DNA from: Desulfomonile tiedjei DSM 6799 | GTDB taxonomy: Bacteria; Desulfobacterota; Desulfomonilia; Desulfomonilales; Desulfomonilaceae | Assembly (NCBI RefSeq): GCF_000266945.1 | Contig: NC_018025.1 | Coordinates: forward strand, 6,436,105-6,500,104 | Length of the DNA stretch: 64,000 nucleotides | Reading direction: 5' to 3' | Shown: piece after piece, positions 35,673-44,026 of the stretch | Position numbering within the stretch: position 1 is the first letter of the stretch | How the letters are laid out: each line of letters opens with the position of its first letter | The notes under the pieces: model-generated | What the model saw: only the letters and a program-made list of their open reading frames with translations | What the model was told of the DNA's origin: nothing | The model's database searches: none | Program-made: the position numbers and the translations under genes

Positions 35673-36596
35673 CTAACCGGACGACAGATCGGAATCTGGG
35701 CAGTCGGATTGGAAGTGACTTTGCATGAACTCGTTTACTTTCGCTCCGACTAATTTCCTGTGAGTAAAAATCGCGACATGTTCGCCTCCATCGACTGCAA
35801 GGAGCTCCGCGTTGGGGATTTGACTTTCGAAGATCCTTGCATGGATTTCGAACTGCAGCAGCGGATCTTGAGTTCCGTGGATGATTAGCACCGGCACTTT
35901 GAGGTTTTCTAACCGGTAACTCGCAGTACGAGAAATCTCAATGTCGTTCTTGGTGCCGACTAAACGATGCCCCATTTTGTCATATGTGCTCACCAACAGT
36001 GCCGAGAATAGCGGCCAAATATCTTTATCGTTGATAGCGCCGGCCAAGATGTGAGGATCTCGAATTGAACGTTTAGCGACGCTTTCCAGGTCGCGTTCAG
36101 CATTCTTCCGAAACCTGTCGACGAACCAAGACCATCGGGCGAGGTAGGTCATTACCTTGAACGAAACAGGAATTTTGGTGTCGACCTTGGTAGCGTAGGT
36201 TGAAACCAGTACCAGCCCTTTACACATTTCAGGGTGTCGGAGGCCGAACTGAATGGCACACGGTCCTCCACCAGAGACGGCAATCACACCGGCTCGGGTG
36301 ATCCCAAGAGAGTCCAGCAATGCTGCAATGAGTTCGGCCTGTTGTTCGGAGCTGCGCCCACTAGTCAATGGCGTTCCAAGATATCCGGGGCGACTCACGC
36401 AAAGATAGCGATAGCCTGCGATCCCAATAGTTTGAGCCAGCAGCAGACTCTGATCATATCCTCCCATGGCACCATGTAAACACAGAACAACGGGCCCTGC
36501 ACCGACATCAACATATTCCACAATCCCGAAAGCTGTATTTGCGGTTTTTGCTGCTATCTTCTTCGATAGCTGTGGGTCTTGCATATCATATGGCAT
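35673..36596 (-). CDS. Alpha/beta hydrolase
   Basis: A 307-residue hydrolase of the alpha/beta fold. LCLHGAMGGYDQ near 38-49 is the oxyanion-hole strand. The nucleophile Ser is in VIAVSGGGPCA near 107 (a variant of GxSxG with Ala-Val before Ser), the acid is in IHGTQDPLL near 240, and the His is in VDGGEHVAIFTH near 276. The substrate cannot be told; esterase, lactonase or C-C hydrolase are all possible. An AGGA site lies 6 bp before the ATG. Confidence 0.85.
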   Translation of the reverse strand: MPYDMQDPQLSKKIAAKTANTAFGIVEYVDVGAGPVVLCLHGAMGGYDQSLLLAQTIGIAGYRYLCVSRPGYLGTPLTSGRSSEQQAELIAALLDSLGITRAGVIAVSGGGPCAIQFGLRHPEMCKGLVLVSTYATKVDTKIPVSFKVMTYLARWSWFVDRFRKNAERDLESVAKRSIRDPHILAGAINDKDIWPLFSALLVSTYDKMGHRLVGTKNDIEISRTASYRLENLKVPVLIIHGTQDPLLQFEIHARIFESQIPNAELLAVDGGEHVAIFTHRKLVGAKVNEFMQSHFQSDCPDSDLSSG

Positions 36597-37016
36597 GAAG
36601 AGTTCCTAATTCAGTATGAGTTTTGGCTACGTGGACCGCTTCTTTTCAGATCTACTTGGGCACATTCAGATGGAAATACGAGCAACTTCACCTTGATTTT
36701 GCCGGACCGACCGTCCGCAGATCCACCAACACGTTTGCCGCTTGAACCATTACATCATATAAGACATACTCGCAGCTACTGGAAAATGGAATGGCAAGCG
36801 AATACACGGCCAATGGTCGAACGATCCGGTTAAAATATTTGTTTGTTCAAATGTTTGTACTTGACGGAAGTTAGATCCCTTTCTAGTATACTTCCACGAT
36901 TTTGTTTTTGTGGCCGGAATTAGCGCTACACTGTACCTTGGGGTTGCTATTTGAACTTCGAAAACGTTCGGTCGGGCGCCGGATTTGTGCCTGTATGCCT
37001 GATCCAGGAGGCTCTC
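36597..37016. other. Intergenic region
   Basis: About 420 bp between the divergent hydrolase and ankyrin genes. A weak 84-codon plus-strand frame at its left end has no ribosome site. No repeat copy or RNA motif was recognised. Confidence 0.4.
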
Positions 37017-37676
37017 ATGAGGATTTCGTTGAAAGCGGTTGTAGCCATCGTCGTGGCTCTGTTGATTGCTTTCGCCCAGTTCTCCATGGCAGGACCGTTG
37101 GAAGAAAGTCTTCTCGATGCCGTGAGGATGGGTGATGTAAAAAAAGTCCAGGAGTTGCTCTCGAAAGGGGCCAATGTGAACGCCAAGGATATGGATGGAT
37201 TCACTCCCCTTATGGTGGGAGCTGTCGAAGGTGGGATTGACGTCGTAAAAGTCCTTCTGGACAAGGGAGCGGATGTAAATGCGAAAAACGAAGACGGTGA
37301 CACTGCACTCATCGGTGCTTCATTCGCGGGTCATACCGATCTGGTCATTCTGCTGATTCAGAAAAATGCAGACGTCAATGCAACAAACAAGGACGGTGTT
37401 ACGGCTCTTTTCGGAGCAGCCTTCGAAGGTCGTCCGGACGTGGTGAAACTACTCCTGGATAAAGGAGCTAACGTGAACGCCAAAGAACAGCGAAACGGAG
37501 CAACGCCGCTCATAGTGGCCGCTTTCGAGGGACATAAGGAAGTGATCGAGCTGTTGGTGTCCAAAGGGGCCGACGTAAACGCGAAAGACAGTGAAGGAAA
37601 TAGTGCACTTATGCTCGCTTCTGCCAGAGGCCACGCCAATGTCGTAGAGTACCTCAAAACCAAAGGCGCAAAGTAA
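37017..37676 (+). CDS. Exported ankyrin-repeat protein
   Basis: A 219-residue protein: signal peptide (residues of about 1-26, ending QFSMAG), then six ankyrin repeats of 33 residues to the C-terminus, most with the GANVNAKD or GADVNAKN loop. It should be periplasmic and bind other proteins. The ATG at 37017 with CCAGGAGG upstream is clearly the start; the frame from 36951 is not. The last strand has one insertion (KEQRNG). It resembles the ankyrin gene at 1.35 kb only in repeat type. Confidence 0.9.
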   Translation: MRISLKAVVAIVVALLIAFAQFSMAGPLEESLLDAVRMGDVKKVQELLSKGANVNAKDMDGFTPLMVGAVEGGIDVVKVLLDKGADVNAKNEDGDTALIGASFAGHTDLVILLIQKNADVNATNKDGVTALFGAAFEGRPDVVKLLLDKGANVNAKEQRNGATPLIVAAFEGHKEVIELLVSKGADVNAKDSEGNSALMLASARGHANVVEYLKTKGAK

Positions 37677-37865
37677 ATATTTTTTTTTACAGTGTGTAAT
37701 ATTTTTTCAGGTCAGGCATCTCTATCGAATAAACGAATCGGTAGCTTTTGGAGACAAAGACTACACTACAGATGAGATGCGATTCGGCCTGGATTTTGCT
37801 CAGGGGAAGTGAAACGTGATCGGAATCTCTCCGTGTGTCTCGCGTGTTTTCTTCCAGGAGATTAC

Positions 37866-38543
37866 ATGACTACAACAACACGTTTGCGGCTTCGCCGTAA
37901 GATTGAAAAACTCAATAATCAGCTTTTGTCTCTCGGGGCGATGATTGAAGAGAGTGTCCAGCTTGCCGTAAAATCACTGGAAAAGAAAGACGCAGGCTTG
38001 GCGGCTCGCGTGATAGACGGGGATCTTGAAATCGATAGAAGGGAAGTCGATCTCGAAGAAGAGTGCTTGGAGATTCTAGCACTTCATCAGCCTGTAGCAA
38101 TAGACTTAAGACACATCGTCGCTGTCCTGAAAATCAACAAGGACCTGGAAAGAGCCGGAGATCTTGCAGTAAATATAGCGGAGACCTCCATTCATCTGAG
38201 TGCGCAGCCTCGTATGAGAATTCCCGCAGAATATTTCTCTATGGCGGAAAAGGCTTTCAACATGTTGAAAAAGAGTCTCGATTCTTTTGTCAACATGAAT
38301 GTCGAAGCTGCTTACCAGGTGCTTCAGGAAGACGATGAAGTGGATTTCATGAAACATAAGCTCCATAGGAGCTTCGAGGAACAAATCAGGAAGGACTTGG
38401 AGCTCACTTCAAATCTGATTCATCTGTTCCTTGTTTCGCGTCATCTCGAAAGAATTGCGGATCTGGCCACCAATATTGCTGAAGAAGTGATCTACATGGT
38501 TACCGGTCAAATTGTGCGCCATGGGAAAAAAGAGCCAATCTAG
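37866..38543 (+). CDS. phoU: PhoU phosphate-signalling protein
   Basis: A 225-residue PhoU protein of two three-helix bundles. The metal-binding motifs DLRHIVAVLKINKDLERAGDLAVNIAE (about residues 80-106) and LFLVSRHLERIADLATNIAEEVIY near 190-213 are both present. PhoU links phosphate transport and the PhoR kinase. No pst transporter or phoBR genes are next to it. The start at 37866 has an AGGAG site. An F1 element begins 8 bp after the stop. Confidence 0.92.
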   Translation: MTTTTRLRLRRKIEKLNNQLLSLGAMIEESVQLAVKSLEKKDAGLAARVIDGDLEIDRREVDLEEECLEILALHQPVAIDLRHIVAVLKINKDLERAGDLAVNIAETSIHLSAQPRMRIPAEYFSMAEKAFNMLKKSLDSFVNMNVEAAYQVLQEDDEVDFMKHKLHRSFEEQIRKDLELTSNLIHLFLVSRHLERIADLATNIAEEVIYMVTGQIVRHGKKEPI

Positions 38544-38550
38544 AAGCGAT

Positions 38551-38613
38551 TGTTAAGAATTCTGGCGTTTATCCCGCGCTCAAATACAATCTGTTAGTGG
38601 AGACCGGCGTCTC
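38551..38613 (-). repeat. F1 element, copy 6, first part
   Basis: The minus-orientation F1 arm (TTCTGGCGTTTATCCCGCG, then TGGAGACCGGCGTCTC) stops at an inserted F2 element. The remainder resumes at 38826 after a repeated TCTC. Confidence 0.85.
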
Positions 38614-38825
38614 GAGACTGTCTCAAAATTCTCGAATGCACAAAAATCGTGCCACGATTCATCATTCCTGTAGGGGCAGGTCTCGTGCCTGCCCTCCCGC
38701 AATGACCGGCACGGAGGCCGGTCACTACCGGGCACCCACGAGGGGCGCTCCTACAATCGGGCCGTGAAGATGATGAGAATTTCGTGCCACGATCCAGGAT
38801 AGATTTCGATTTTTGAAACAGTTTC
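38614..38825 (+). repeat. F2 element inserted into F1, with 4-bp duplication
   Basis: A 212-bp F2 copy. Its ends are GAGACTGTCTCAAAATT and, from the right, GAAACTGTTTCAAAAAT. It is flanked by TCTC on both sides (38610-38613 and 38826-38829), where uninterrupted F1 copies have it once (GGCGTCTCTGCCG in copy 2 read on the minus strand). It is non-coding. Confidence 0.9.
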
Positions 38826-38940
38826 TCTCTGCCGTCCATCATAGCGATATCATTTATTAATATTGAAGATGTGCCGGCACGGAGGCCGGCACCCACCAAT
38901 ACTGCTTTTTCTGAATCAGACATTAGTTTTGGCACTTACT
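38826..38940 (-). repeat. F1 element, copy 6, second part
   Basis: It continues from TCTCTGCCG through the hairpin with the perfect GTGCCGGC stem to TTTTGGCACTTACTATA. It ends next to an F3 fragment. Confidence 0.85.
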
Positions 38941-39005
38941 ATAGACGGCTTTGCGTCGTCCGGAGCGAAGGATACCTCCAGCCTCCCAGATTATGAAAAG
39001 AAAGG
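38941..39005 (+). repeat. F3 repeat, right part
   Basis: GACGGCTTTGCGTCGTCCGG through GATTATGAAAAGAAA matches 30139-30202 closely. The left arm of F3 is absent; the F1 end abuts the F3 loop. Confidence 0.65.
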
Positions 39006-39023
39006 CGATCTCTTCATGAAGAA

Positions 39024-40244
39024 TCACGAAGTGGGCGGTTGACTCGAGATGCTGTTGTTCCAATGTGGGTCTGCATCCGATCCTGTAATGCCTCCGGAAT
39101 CCCGGAGAACCACTTCCTTGAAAATCTCCTTCTTCTGAACTGTTTCGAACGGCTCGGATTTGGTCAGTACCACTCCGTTACTGTCGCGGATTTCCAACAA
39201 GCATTTGGAATTTGCTAAAATTCCCGGTATCCTGAATTCTCCCGACGCCGCATCAATTCTTCCCGATCTTGAAAACCGGCCGTCTGCACAAACGCAATTA
39301 ACCTCAAGATTGGAGTCGATGCTTATCCCGTTTGTAACGCTCACTCTGCCCTGAATAACACAACCTTCCGGAATCATCCGCATGGTGAATCCTTCTATTT
39401 TTCCGGATTCAATGGGAAGAACGAGCGGGTCGGTATTCTCCATGATAAAACCGCGTTTATACCCATTCAGAACGTATGTTCCCGGATCGTTTATAAGAAC
39501 TTTAAATTCTCCGGTATTCGGCATAGTCCTGCAGGATTGTCCCGCACGATTTCCATCCGGATCGGTGAGATATACGATTACGGACTCTATTCCCTTACCG
39601 TCAGGACCTTTGACCGTTCCTGAGACAACGAGCTGTTCTCGTTCTCTTCGTTCCTGCTCTTCCAGAGAGGGGACATCGACCGCTGAGGCAAACTTGAATT
39701 CTTGAGTCGCTGATTTCGGGGTCTTTTCAGATTGCTTTTGGACTATTCGAGGCGTACCCGGGCTCGTATCAAACTTCGGAAGAGGATGGTTCACTCCTTC
39801 GAGGGGTGTGCGAATCGTCGTATCTGTGTCTTTCCGTGCCTGTTTCCCGACTTTGCGGACTGCCGATATGGAATCCTGCGTCGGTCGATCGTATATTTCC
39901 GGACGGCCGGGGTCCGCCATAGGACGTCGTTTCATTTTCTTCCGATGTCCCAGACGCATGAACAGTTTGCTGACCACCACCAGCGGCCGGGACGATAGCG
40001 TTATGTAGCGCTGAAAAATCAGATTGACTACGGATAACGCAAAAATCAAAAAGAGGATAAGGTACGTTGCAGGATGTAGATGCGTAATCATATAGAGAAT
40101 ACCTGGGCTGGCTTCACCAGGCAGCGTTGCAGGATATGACCGTCCGGCCCACAAATAAGGAATTACCAGTACGCAAAAGGAGATGAATAGATTCTTTGCA
40201 GTCCGGGAATTTTCTCGAACCTCTTCTCTGAAAAAATTCTGCAC
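39024..40244 (-). CDS. Membrane-anchored protein with Ig-like regulatory domains
   Basis: A 406-residue protein of unknown function. Two membrane helices (residues of about 18-34 and 58-76) are followed by a long charged, Pro-rich linker (90-200) and two carboxypeptidase-regulatory-like beta domains (about 205-285, with VSGTVKGPDGKGIESVIVYLTDPDG, and about 290-380, with IQGRVSVTNG). Such domains often lie on the outside of the membrane. The start is GTG with AGGAG 9 bp upstream. Repeat copies F1-6 and F1-7 bracket the gene. Confidence 0.75.
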   Translation of the reverse strand: MQNFFREEVRENSRTAKNLFISFCVLVIPYLWAGRSYPATLPGEASPGILYMITHLHPATYLILFLIFALSVVNLIFQRYITLSSRPLVVVSKLFMRLGHRKKMKRRPMADPGRPEIYDRPTQDSISAVRKVGKQARKDTDTTIRTPLEGVNHPLPKFDTSPGTPRIVQKQSEKTPKSATQEFKFASAVDVPSLEEQERREREQLVVSGTVKGPDGKGIESVIVYLTDPDGNRAGQSCRTMPNTGEFKVLINDPGTYVLNGYKRGFIMENTDPLVLPIESGKIEGFTMRMIPEGCVIQGRVSVTNGISIDSNLEVNCVCADGRFSRSGRIDAASGEFRIPGILANSKCLLEIRDSNGVVLTKSEPFETVQKKEIFKEVVLRDSGGITGSDADPHWNNSISSQPPTS

Positions 40245-40416
40245 CCCTCATCGCTCCTTTTTTCGGCAGCCTGTTTCCCGGATTGATTGAATGCTTCTCC
40301 GAGTCGCTGCGATGTGTACCATCAGGAGAGGTCAATGTAAACAAAAAAGCAATGCTTCTGCAAGGATTTGACTGAGAAGAATGTCCCCGAACGAGCAATC
40401 TCACGTCGCGCGATCT

Positions 40417-40609
40417 TAGAGCGATTGCCACAAATTCTGACGTTCTGACGTTTATCCAACGCTCTAATACAAGATATTAGTGGTGACCGGCGTCCCTGCC
40501 GGTCCATTCTGTTGATATCATTGATCATATTTGAAGATGTGCCGGCACGGAGGCCGGCACCCACCAATACTCCTATCCTCAACGCACGTTAATTTTGGCA
40601 ATTTCTACA
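40417..40609 (-). repeat. F1 foldback element, copy 7
   Basis: A full-length minus-orientation copy with the core at 40426-40600 (TGCCACAAATTCTG to AATTTTGGCA). Both hairpins are present, and the first is perfect. There is a 9-bp tandem duplication (TTCTGACG) near the left end. Confidence 0.85.
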
Positions 40610-40727
40610 ACCTAATCGAAGATGAATAACTTTTTGATCTTGCAAATGATTTCGTGCAAGACGCCCCGCCCTGGAGGGTTCTGTCCTGAGGAGAATTATT
40701 TTTTTCTGGAGACCGGGTCGCACAGTG

Positions 40728-42557
40728 TCATACGCTCAAGCCAATTTCTCTGCTTTGGAAGAATTCCCTGATGCGGACTACATCTGTTGAGTTGATTCCC
40801 GGAACGGCAGCGATCTGCTCGTCGGATGCGGCCAGGAGGTCTTGAACACTCGCAAAGGCCTTCAGAAGAGCGGTGCGCTTTTTCGGACCTATTCCGGGAA
40901 CAGCATCCAGTTCTGAACGGATCACGTCGGCTTTCCTGCTTTTTGTATGGAATGCATGCGCAAACCTGTGAGCTTCGTCACGAGCTCTCATGAGCAGCAT
41001 CAGCCCTGAATCGCCTCTCGGAAACTGCACTGGATTCTTTCTGTTCGGAGTGTAGATTCTATCTTCCTCGCCTTCTGCTCGACCTTTAGCTATTGCAGCG
41101 AGAGCAGGGTACACGGATCCGAGATTTTCCTTCAGCGCGATTTCAGCAGCATTGAGTTGGGATTTTCCGCCGTCAATGAGCAACAGATCGGGAAGAGGCT
41201 CTTCTTCCCTGTGCTTTACCCGGCGAGAAATGGTCTGGTAAATCATTCCGGGATCGTCCTGATCTTCAAAGCCTCGCATTTTGTACTTTCTGTATCCGGA
41301 CTTGTCAGGCTTGCCGTCCCGAAAAGCTATCTTTACCCCCACAGGCAATGAACCGGAAATATTCGATATGTCGTACGCTTCAATCAATCTCGGAGGTCCG
41401 GGCAGATGCAGCCTCGAAGCAATCGACTCAAGAGACGCTTCTGCGGTGATCTTCTGTTTCTCTCTCGTCAAAGCAGCATGGGCATTCTTGATGGCCAGCA
41501 TGACGAGCTTGGTTCCCTGACCTCGCTGCGGCATTTTTAGAGCGACTTTACTTCCCCTCAATTCGGATAACCATGCTTCGATGGGCTCCGGCTGGTCAAT
41601 GGGCCGGGAAAGGAGAATTTCCTTGGGCACGAATGTACCGGCAGCGTAGTATTGCTTCAGTGCGGAACTGAGAACCTGCTCCGCTTCCAACGCGGGATTA
41701 CGAATCAGGAAAGACTCCTCGGAAAGCAGATTACCTTTACGAAAAGAGAGAACCTCCACTACAAATAGAGAATTTTCGTGCTCCAGAAGCGCAAAAACAT
41801 CTTGATCCTTCAGGTGGAAAAACGAGACGTTTTGTGCTTCCAGGGTGCGTTCGATGGAAGCGAGTCGATCCCGAACACGAGCTGCTTCCTCAAACCGGAG
41901 CTCGCGCGCAGCAGTCTCCATTTGCGTTCTGAGCTTGCGGAGGAGATCTTCGCTCCGGCCCTGCAATAGCAGGACTACCTGGTCCACCATGCGCCGATAT
42001 TCCTGGGGGTCTACTTTTCCCGAACAGGGACAGAGGCAACGGCCCATCTGGCAATTCAAACACGGTCGAGAGCACGTGGCAATCTGACGTTCCGTGCACT
42101 GGCGCAACGGAAAAAGCCTCTGAATGAATCGCAAGGTTACGCGGGCATCCCGCGCGGAGGAATAGGGCCCGAAATACCGTGCTCCATCCGGTTTCACCTT
42201 TTGAGTTCGGATCAAGGTCAGCCGGGGAAATTGGTGAGCAATATTGAGTCTCAAGGAAAAGAAAGATTTATCGTCCCGCAAATCCACATTGTACTTGGGC
42301 CGGTGTTCCTTGATGAGATTGTTCTCCAGGATCAGAGCTTCTTTTTCCGTTTCCGTCAGAATGGTGCGAATCTCGTCCACTCGAGCCATAAGAAATTGAA
42401 TTGAAGGCCGCTCGTCAGTGCCGTTGAAATAACTCTTCACGCGATTTTTGAGGTTTGCGGCCTTTCCGACGTACAGGACCTTCCCCTTATGGTCCATCAT
42501 GAGATAAACGCCCGGGCTGGAAGGTAGATTCTTGAGATGGTCTTCGGTAATGGGCAT
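40728..42557 (-). CDS. uvrC: Excinuclease ABC subunit C
   Basis: UvrC makes both incisions in nucleotide excision repair with UvrA/UvrB. The 609-residue length is usual. In order: the GIY-YIG nuclease (residues of about 8-90, SSPGVYLMMD and VLYVGKAANLKNRVKSYF), a Cys cluster near 140-165, the UVR motif near 205-235, the RNase-H-like endonuclease (IEAYDISNISG near 385 and LLIDGGKSQL near 450), and tandem helix-hairpin-helix motifs (DAVPGIGPKKRTALLKAF near 545). The start at 42557 is chosen so the GIY-YIG lies close to the N-terminus; 42572 is also possible. Confidence 0.95.
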   Translation of the reverse strand: MPITEDHLKNLPSSPGVYLMMDHKGKVLYVGKAANLKNRVKSYFNGTDERPSIQFLMARVDEIRTILTETEKEALILENNLIKEHRPKYNVDLRDDKSFFSLRLNIAHQFPRLTLIRTQKVKPDGARYFGPYSSARDARVTLRFIQRLFPLRQCTERQIATCSRPCLNCQMGRCLCPCSGKVDPQEYRRMVDQVVLLLQGRSEDLLRKLRTQMETAARELRFEEAARVRDRLASIERTLEAQNVSFFHLKDQDVFALLEHENSLFVVEVLSFRKGNLLSEESFLIRNPALEAEQVLSSALKQYYAAGTFVPKEILLSRPIDQPEPIEAWLSELRGSKVALKMPQRGQGTKLVMLAIKNAHAALTREKQKITAEASLESIASRLHLPGPPRLIEAYDISNISGSLPVGVKIAFRDGKPDKSGYRKYKMRGFEDQDDPGMIYQTISRRVKHREEEPLPDLLLIDGGKSQLNAAEIALKENLGSVYPALAAIAKGRAEGEEDRIYTPNRKNPVQFPRGDSGLMLLMRARDEAHRFAHAFHTKSRKADVIRSELDAVPGIGPKKRTALLKAFASVQDLLAASDEQIAAVPGINSTDVVRIREFFQSREIGLSV

Positions 42558-42718
42558 ATTTTCACACAGCAAGCATTGTAAAAGACGGATTTCGTAAGCA
42601 ATATAAAAACGATCTCTCTCGACGTCAATGATCCTTGAATTCCGAAAGATAATCTGATAGTACTATTAAGTTCAGCTTCCAGGTGCCCGCACTTCATGCG
42701 GAGCAGGAGACTACCCCT

Positions 42719-43114
42719 ATGAGAAAAAACGATGCCCGAAAGGCCGCTGAAAGGACTTTTCTTGAAGATCGCGGCCGAATAACAAATAAGGAAATCGCAA
42801 AGAAACTCGGGATACACCCTGCAACGATTGCTCGTTGGAAAAGACTGGATGAGTGGGACATGAAACTAGTAAAATCCCTGAATAAGTCCAGTGAGGATGA
42901 TGTGAAAGCAGATGACCTGTACGCGGTGGACATTCGGCACATTGCTCTGTTGAATGAGCGTATAGACATGTATCTGCGGAAAAAAGAACTCCTGCCTTCG
43001 GAGATCCTCTCCCTTGCAGAAGCCAAATATCACCTCATGATGTGCATGGAAATGGTAAACGAGCAACTCAGATATCCCTTTCCTGACGATTTCGATGAAG
43101 AAACCGATTTTTAG
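42719..43114 (+). CDS. Helix-turn-helix protein, terminase-small-subunit-like
   Basis: A 131-residue protein with an N-terminal helix-turn-helix (residues of about 20-48, ITNKEIAKKLGIHPATIARWKR) of the kind found in phage terminase small subunits and PBSX-like proteins, then an acidic helical tail. The start at 42719 follows a GCAGGAG site. It lies 26 bp upstream of the por operon on the same strand, which is an odd place for a phage gene, so it may be a domesticated DNA-binding protein that regulates por. No other phage genes are near. Confidence 0.65.
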   Translation: MRKNDARKAAERTFLEDRGRITNKEIAKKLGIHPATIARWKRLDEWDMKLVKSLNKSSEDDVKADDLYAVDIRHIALLNERIDMYLRKKELLPSEILSLAEAKYHLMMCMEMVNEQLRYPFPDDFDEETDF

Positions 43115-43140
43115 GAATTCTTTGGTCAAAAGGAGCAACT

Positions 43141-43689
43141 ATGATTGAAATGAGATTTCACGGCAGAGGCGGCCAAGGCGCGGTTACATGTGCGGAACTG
43201 GTTGCCCAGGCCGCTATAGACACGGGCAGGTATGCCACCGCCTTCCCCAGTTTCGGACCGGAACGGCGAGGAGCGCCCGTGATTGCATTCGCTCGGGTGG
43301 ATGAACAACCCATTCGATTGAGATCCAAAATTTATGCGCCGGATGTAGTAGTGGTCCTGGACCCGTCACTTCTGGATATCGCCAGTCCCGCAGTCGGACT
43401 TCGGGATAACGGCATTCTGATCGTAAATTCCCCCTACGATCCCGAAACCCTGAAGAAGCATCTCGGTTATCAAAATAGAATCGCTGTCGTGGATGCAGGA
43501 CGCATTGCTCGAGAAGTGCTTGGGCTACCAATTACGAACACAACGATGGTCGGGGCTTTGGTTAAAGGCACCGGAATAATGGATGTTGAATCCTTGAAAG
43601 CACCTTTCAGGAAACGATTCGGAAAAATTGCCGATCGCAATATCCAGGCTATGGAGAGAGCTTTCAACGAAACCCTGGTGGTCGCCTGA
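43141..43689 (+). CDS. porC: 2-oxoacid:ferredoxin oxidoreductase, gamma subunit
   Basis: The gamma subunit of a four-subunit (archaeal-type) pyruvate or related 2-oxoacid oxidoreductase, which interconverts a 2-oxoacid plus CoA with acyl-CoA, CO2 and reduced ferredoxin. The 182-residue protein begins with MRFHGRGGQGAVTCAELVAQAA and has FPSFGPERRGAPV near 36 and the NTTMVGAL block near 137, all characteristic. An AAAGGAG site precedes the ATG. It is the first of the genes gamma-delta-alpha-beta. Confidence 0.92.
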   Translation: MIEMRFHGRGGQGAVTCAELVAQAAIDTGRYATAFPSFGPERRGAPVIAFARVDEQPIRLRSKIYAPDVVVVLDPSLLDIASPAVGLRDNGILIVNSPYDPETLKKHLGYQNRIAVVDAGRIAREVLGLPITNTTMVGALVKGTGIMDVESLKAPFRKRFGKIADRNIQAMERAFNETLVVA

Positions 43690-43729
43690 CAGATATTGAC
43701 CCGATCTTTTCTATAAAACGGAGGAAACC

Positions 43730-44026
43730 GTGACTAAACCAATGGATGAAATGACCTGGCAAGAAGTGGAACCGGGAGGAGTTATTTCTGAACCGGGCTG
43801 CGCTTCATGCTACCACACGGGAACATGGCGTTCGGAAAAACCCGTATATAATCCGGATAAGTGTATCAGATGTCAACGTTGCTTCATCATGTGCCCGGAT
43901 GCGTCAATTAAGCCGGATTTCGAAAGCAACTGCATGGTCTGGGATTACGACTACTGCAAAGGCTGCGGTATTTGTGCCTATGAGTGTCCCGTTGGGGCCA
44001 TAGAAATGGTGCAGGAGGACGAATAA
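43730..44026 (+). CDS. porD: 2-oxoacid:ferredoxin oxidoreductase, delta (ferredoxin) subunit
   Basis: A 98-residue 2[4Fe-4S] ferredoxin-type subunit that carries electrons out of the enzyme. Two cluster motifs are present: CIRCQRCFIMCPD near 46-58 and CKGCGICAYECPVG near 76-89. An extra CASCYHTG lies near 24-31, ahead of the usual sites. It starts with GTG after a GGAGG site, and its stop overlaps the alpha-subunit ATG (TAATG). Confidence 0.92.
   Translation: MTKPMDEMTWQEVEPGGVISEPGCASCYHTGTWRSEKPVYNPDKCIRCQRCFIMCPDASIKPDFESNCMVWDYDYCKGCGICAYECPVGAIEMVQEDE

Noticed and set aside
42719..43114. Prophage remnant
   Set aside because: One terminase-like HTH domain without any head, tail, integrase or lysis gene nearby is not enough.
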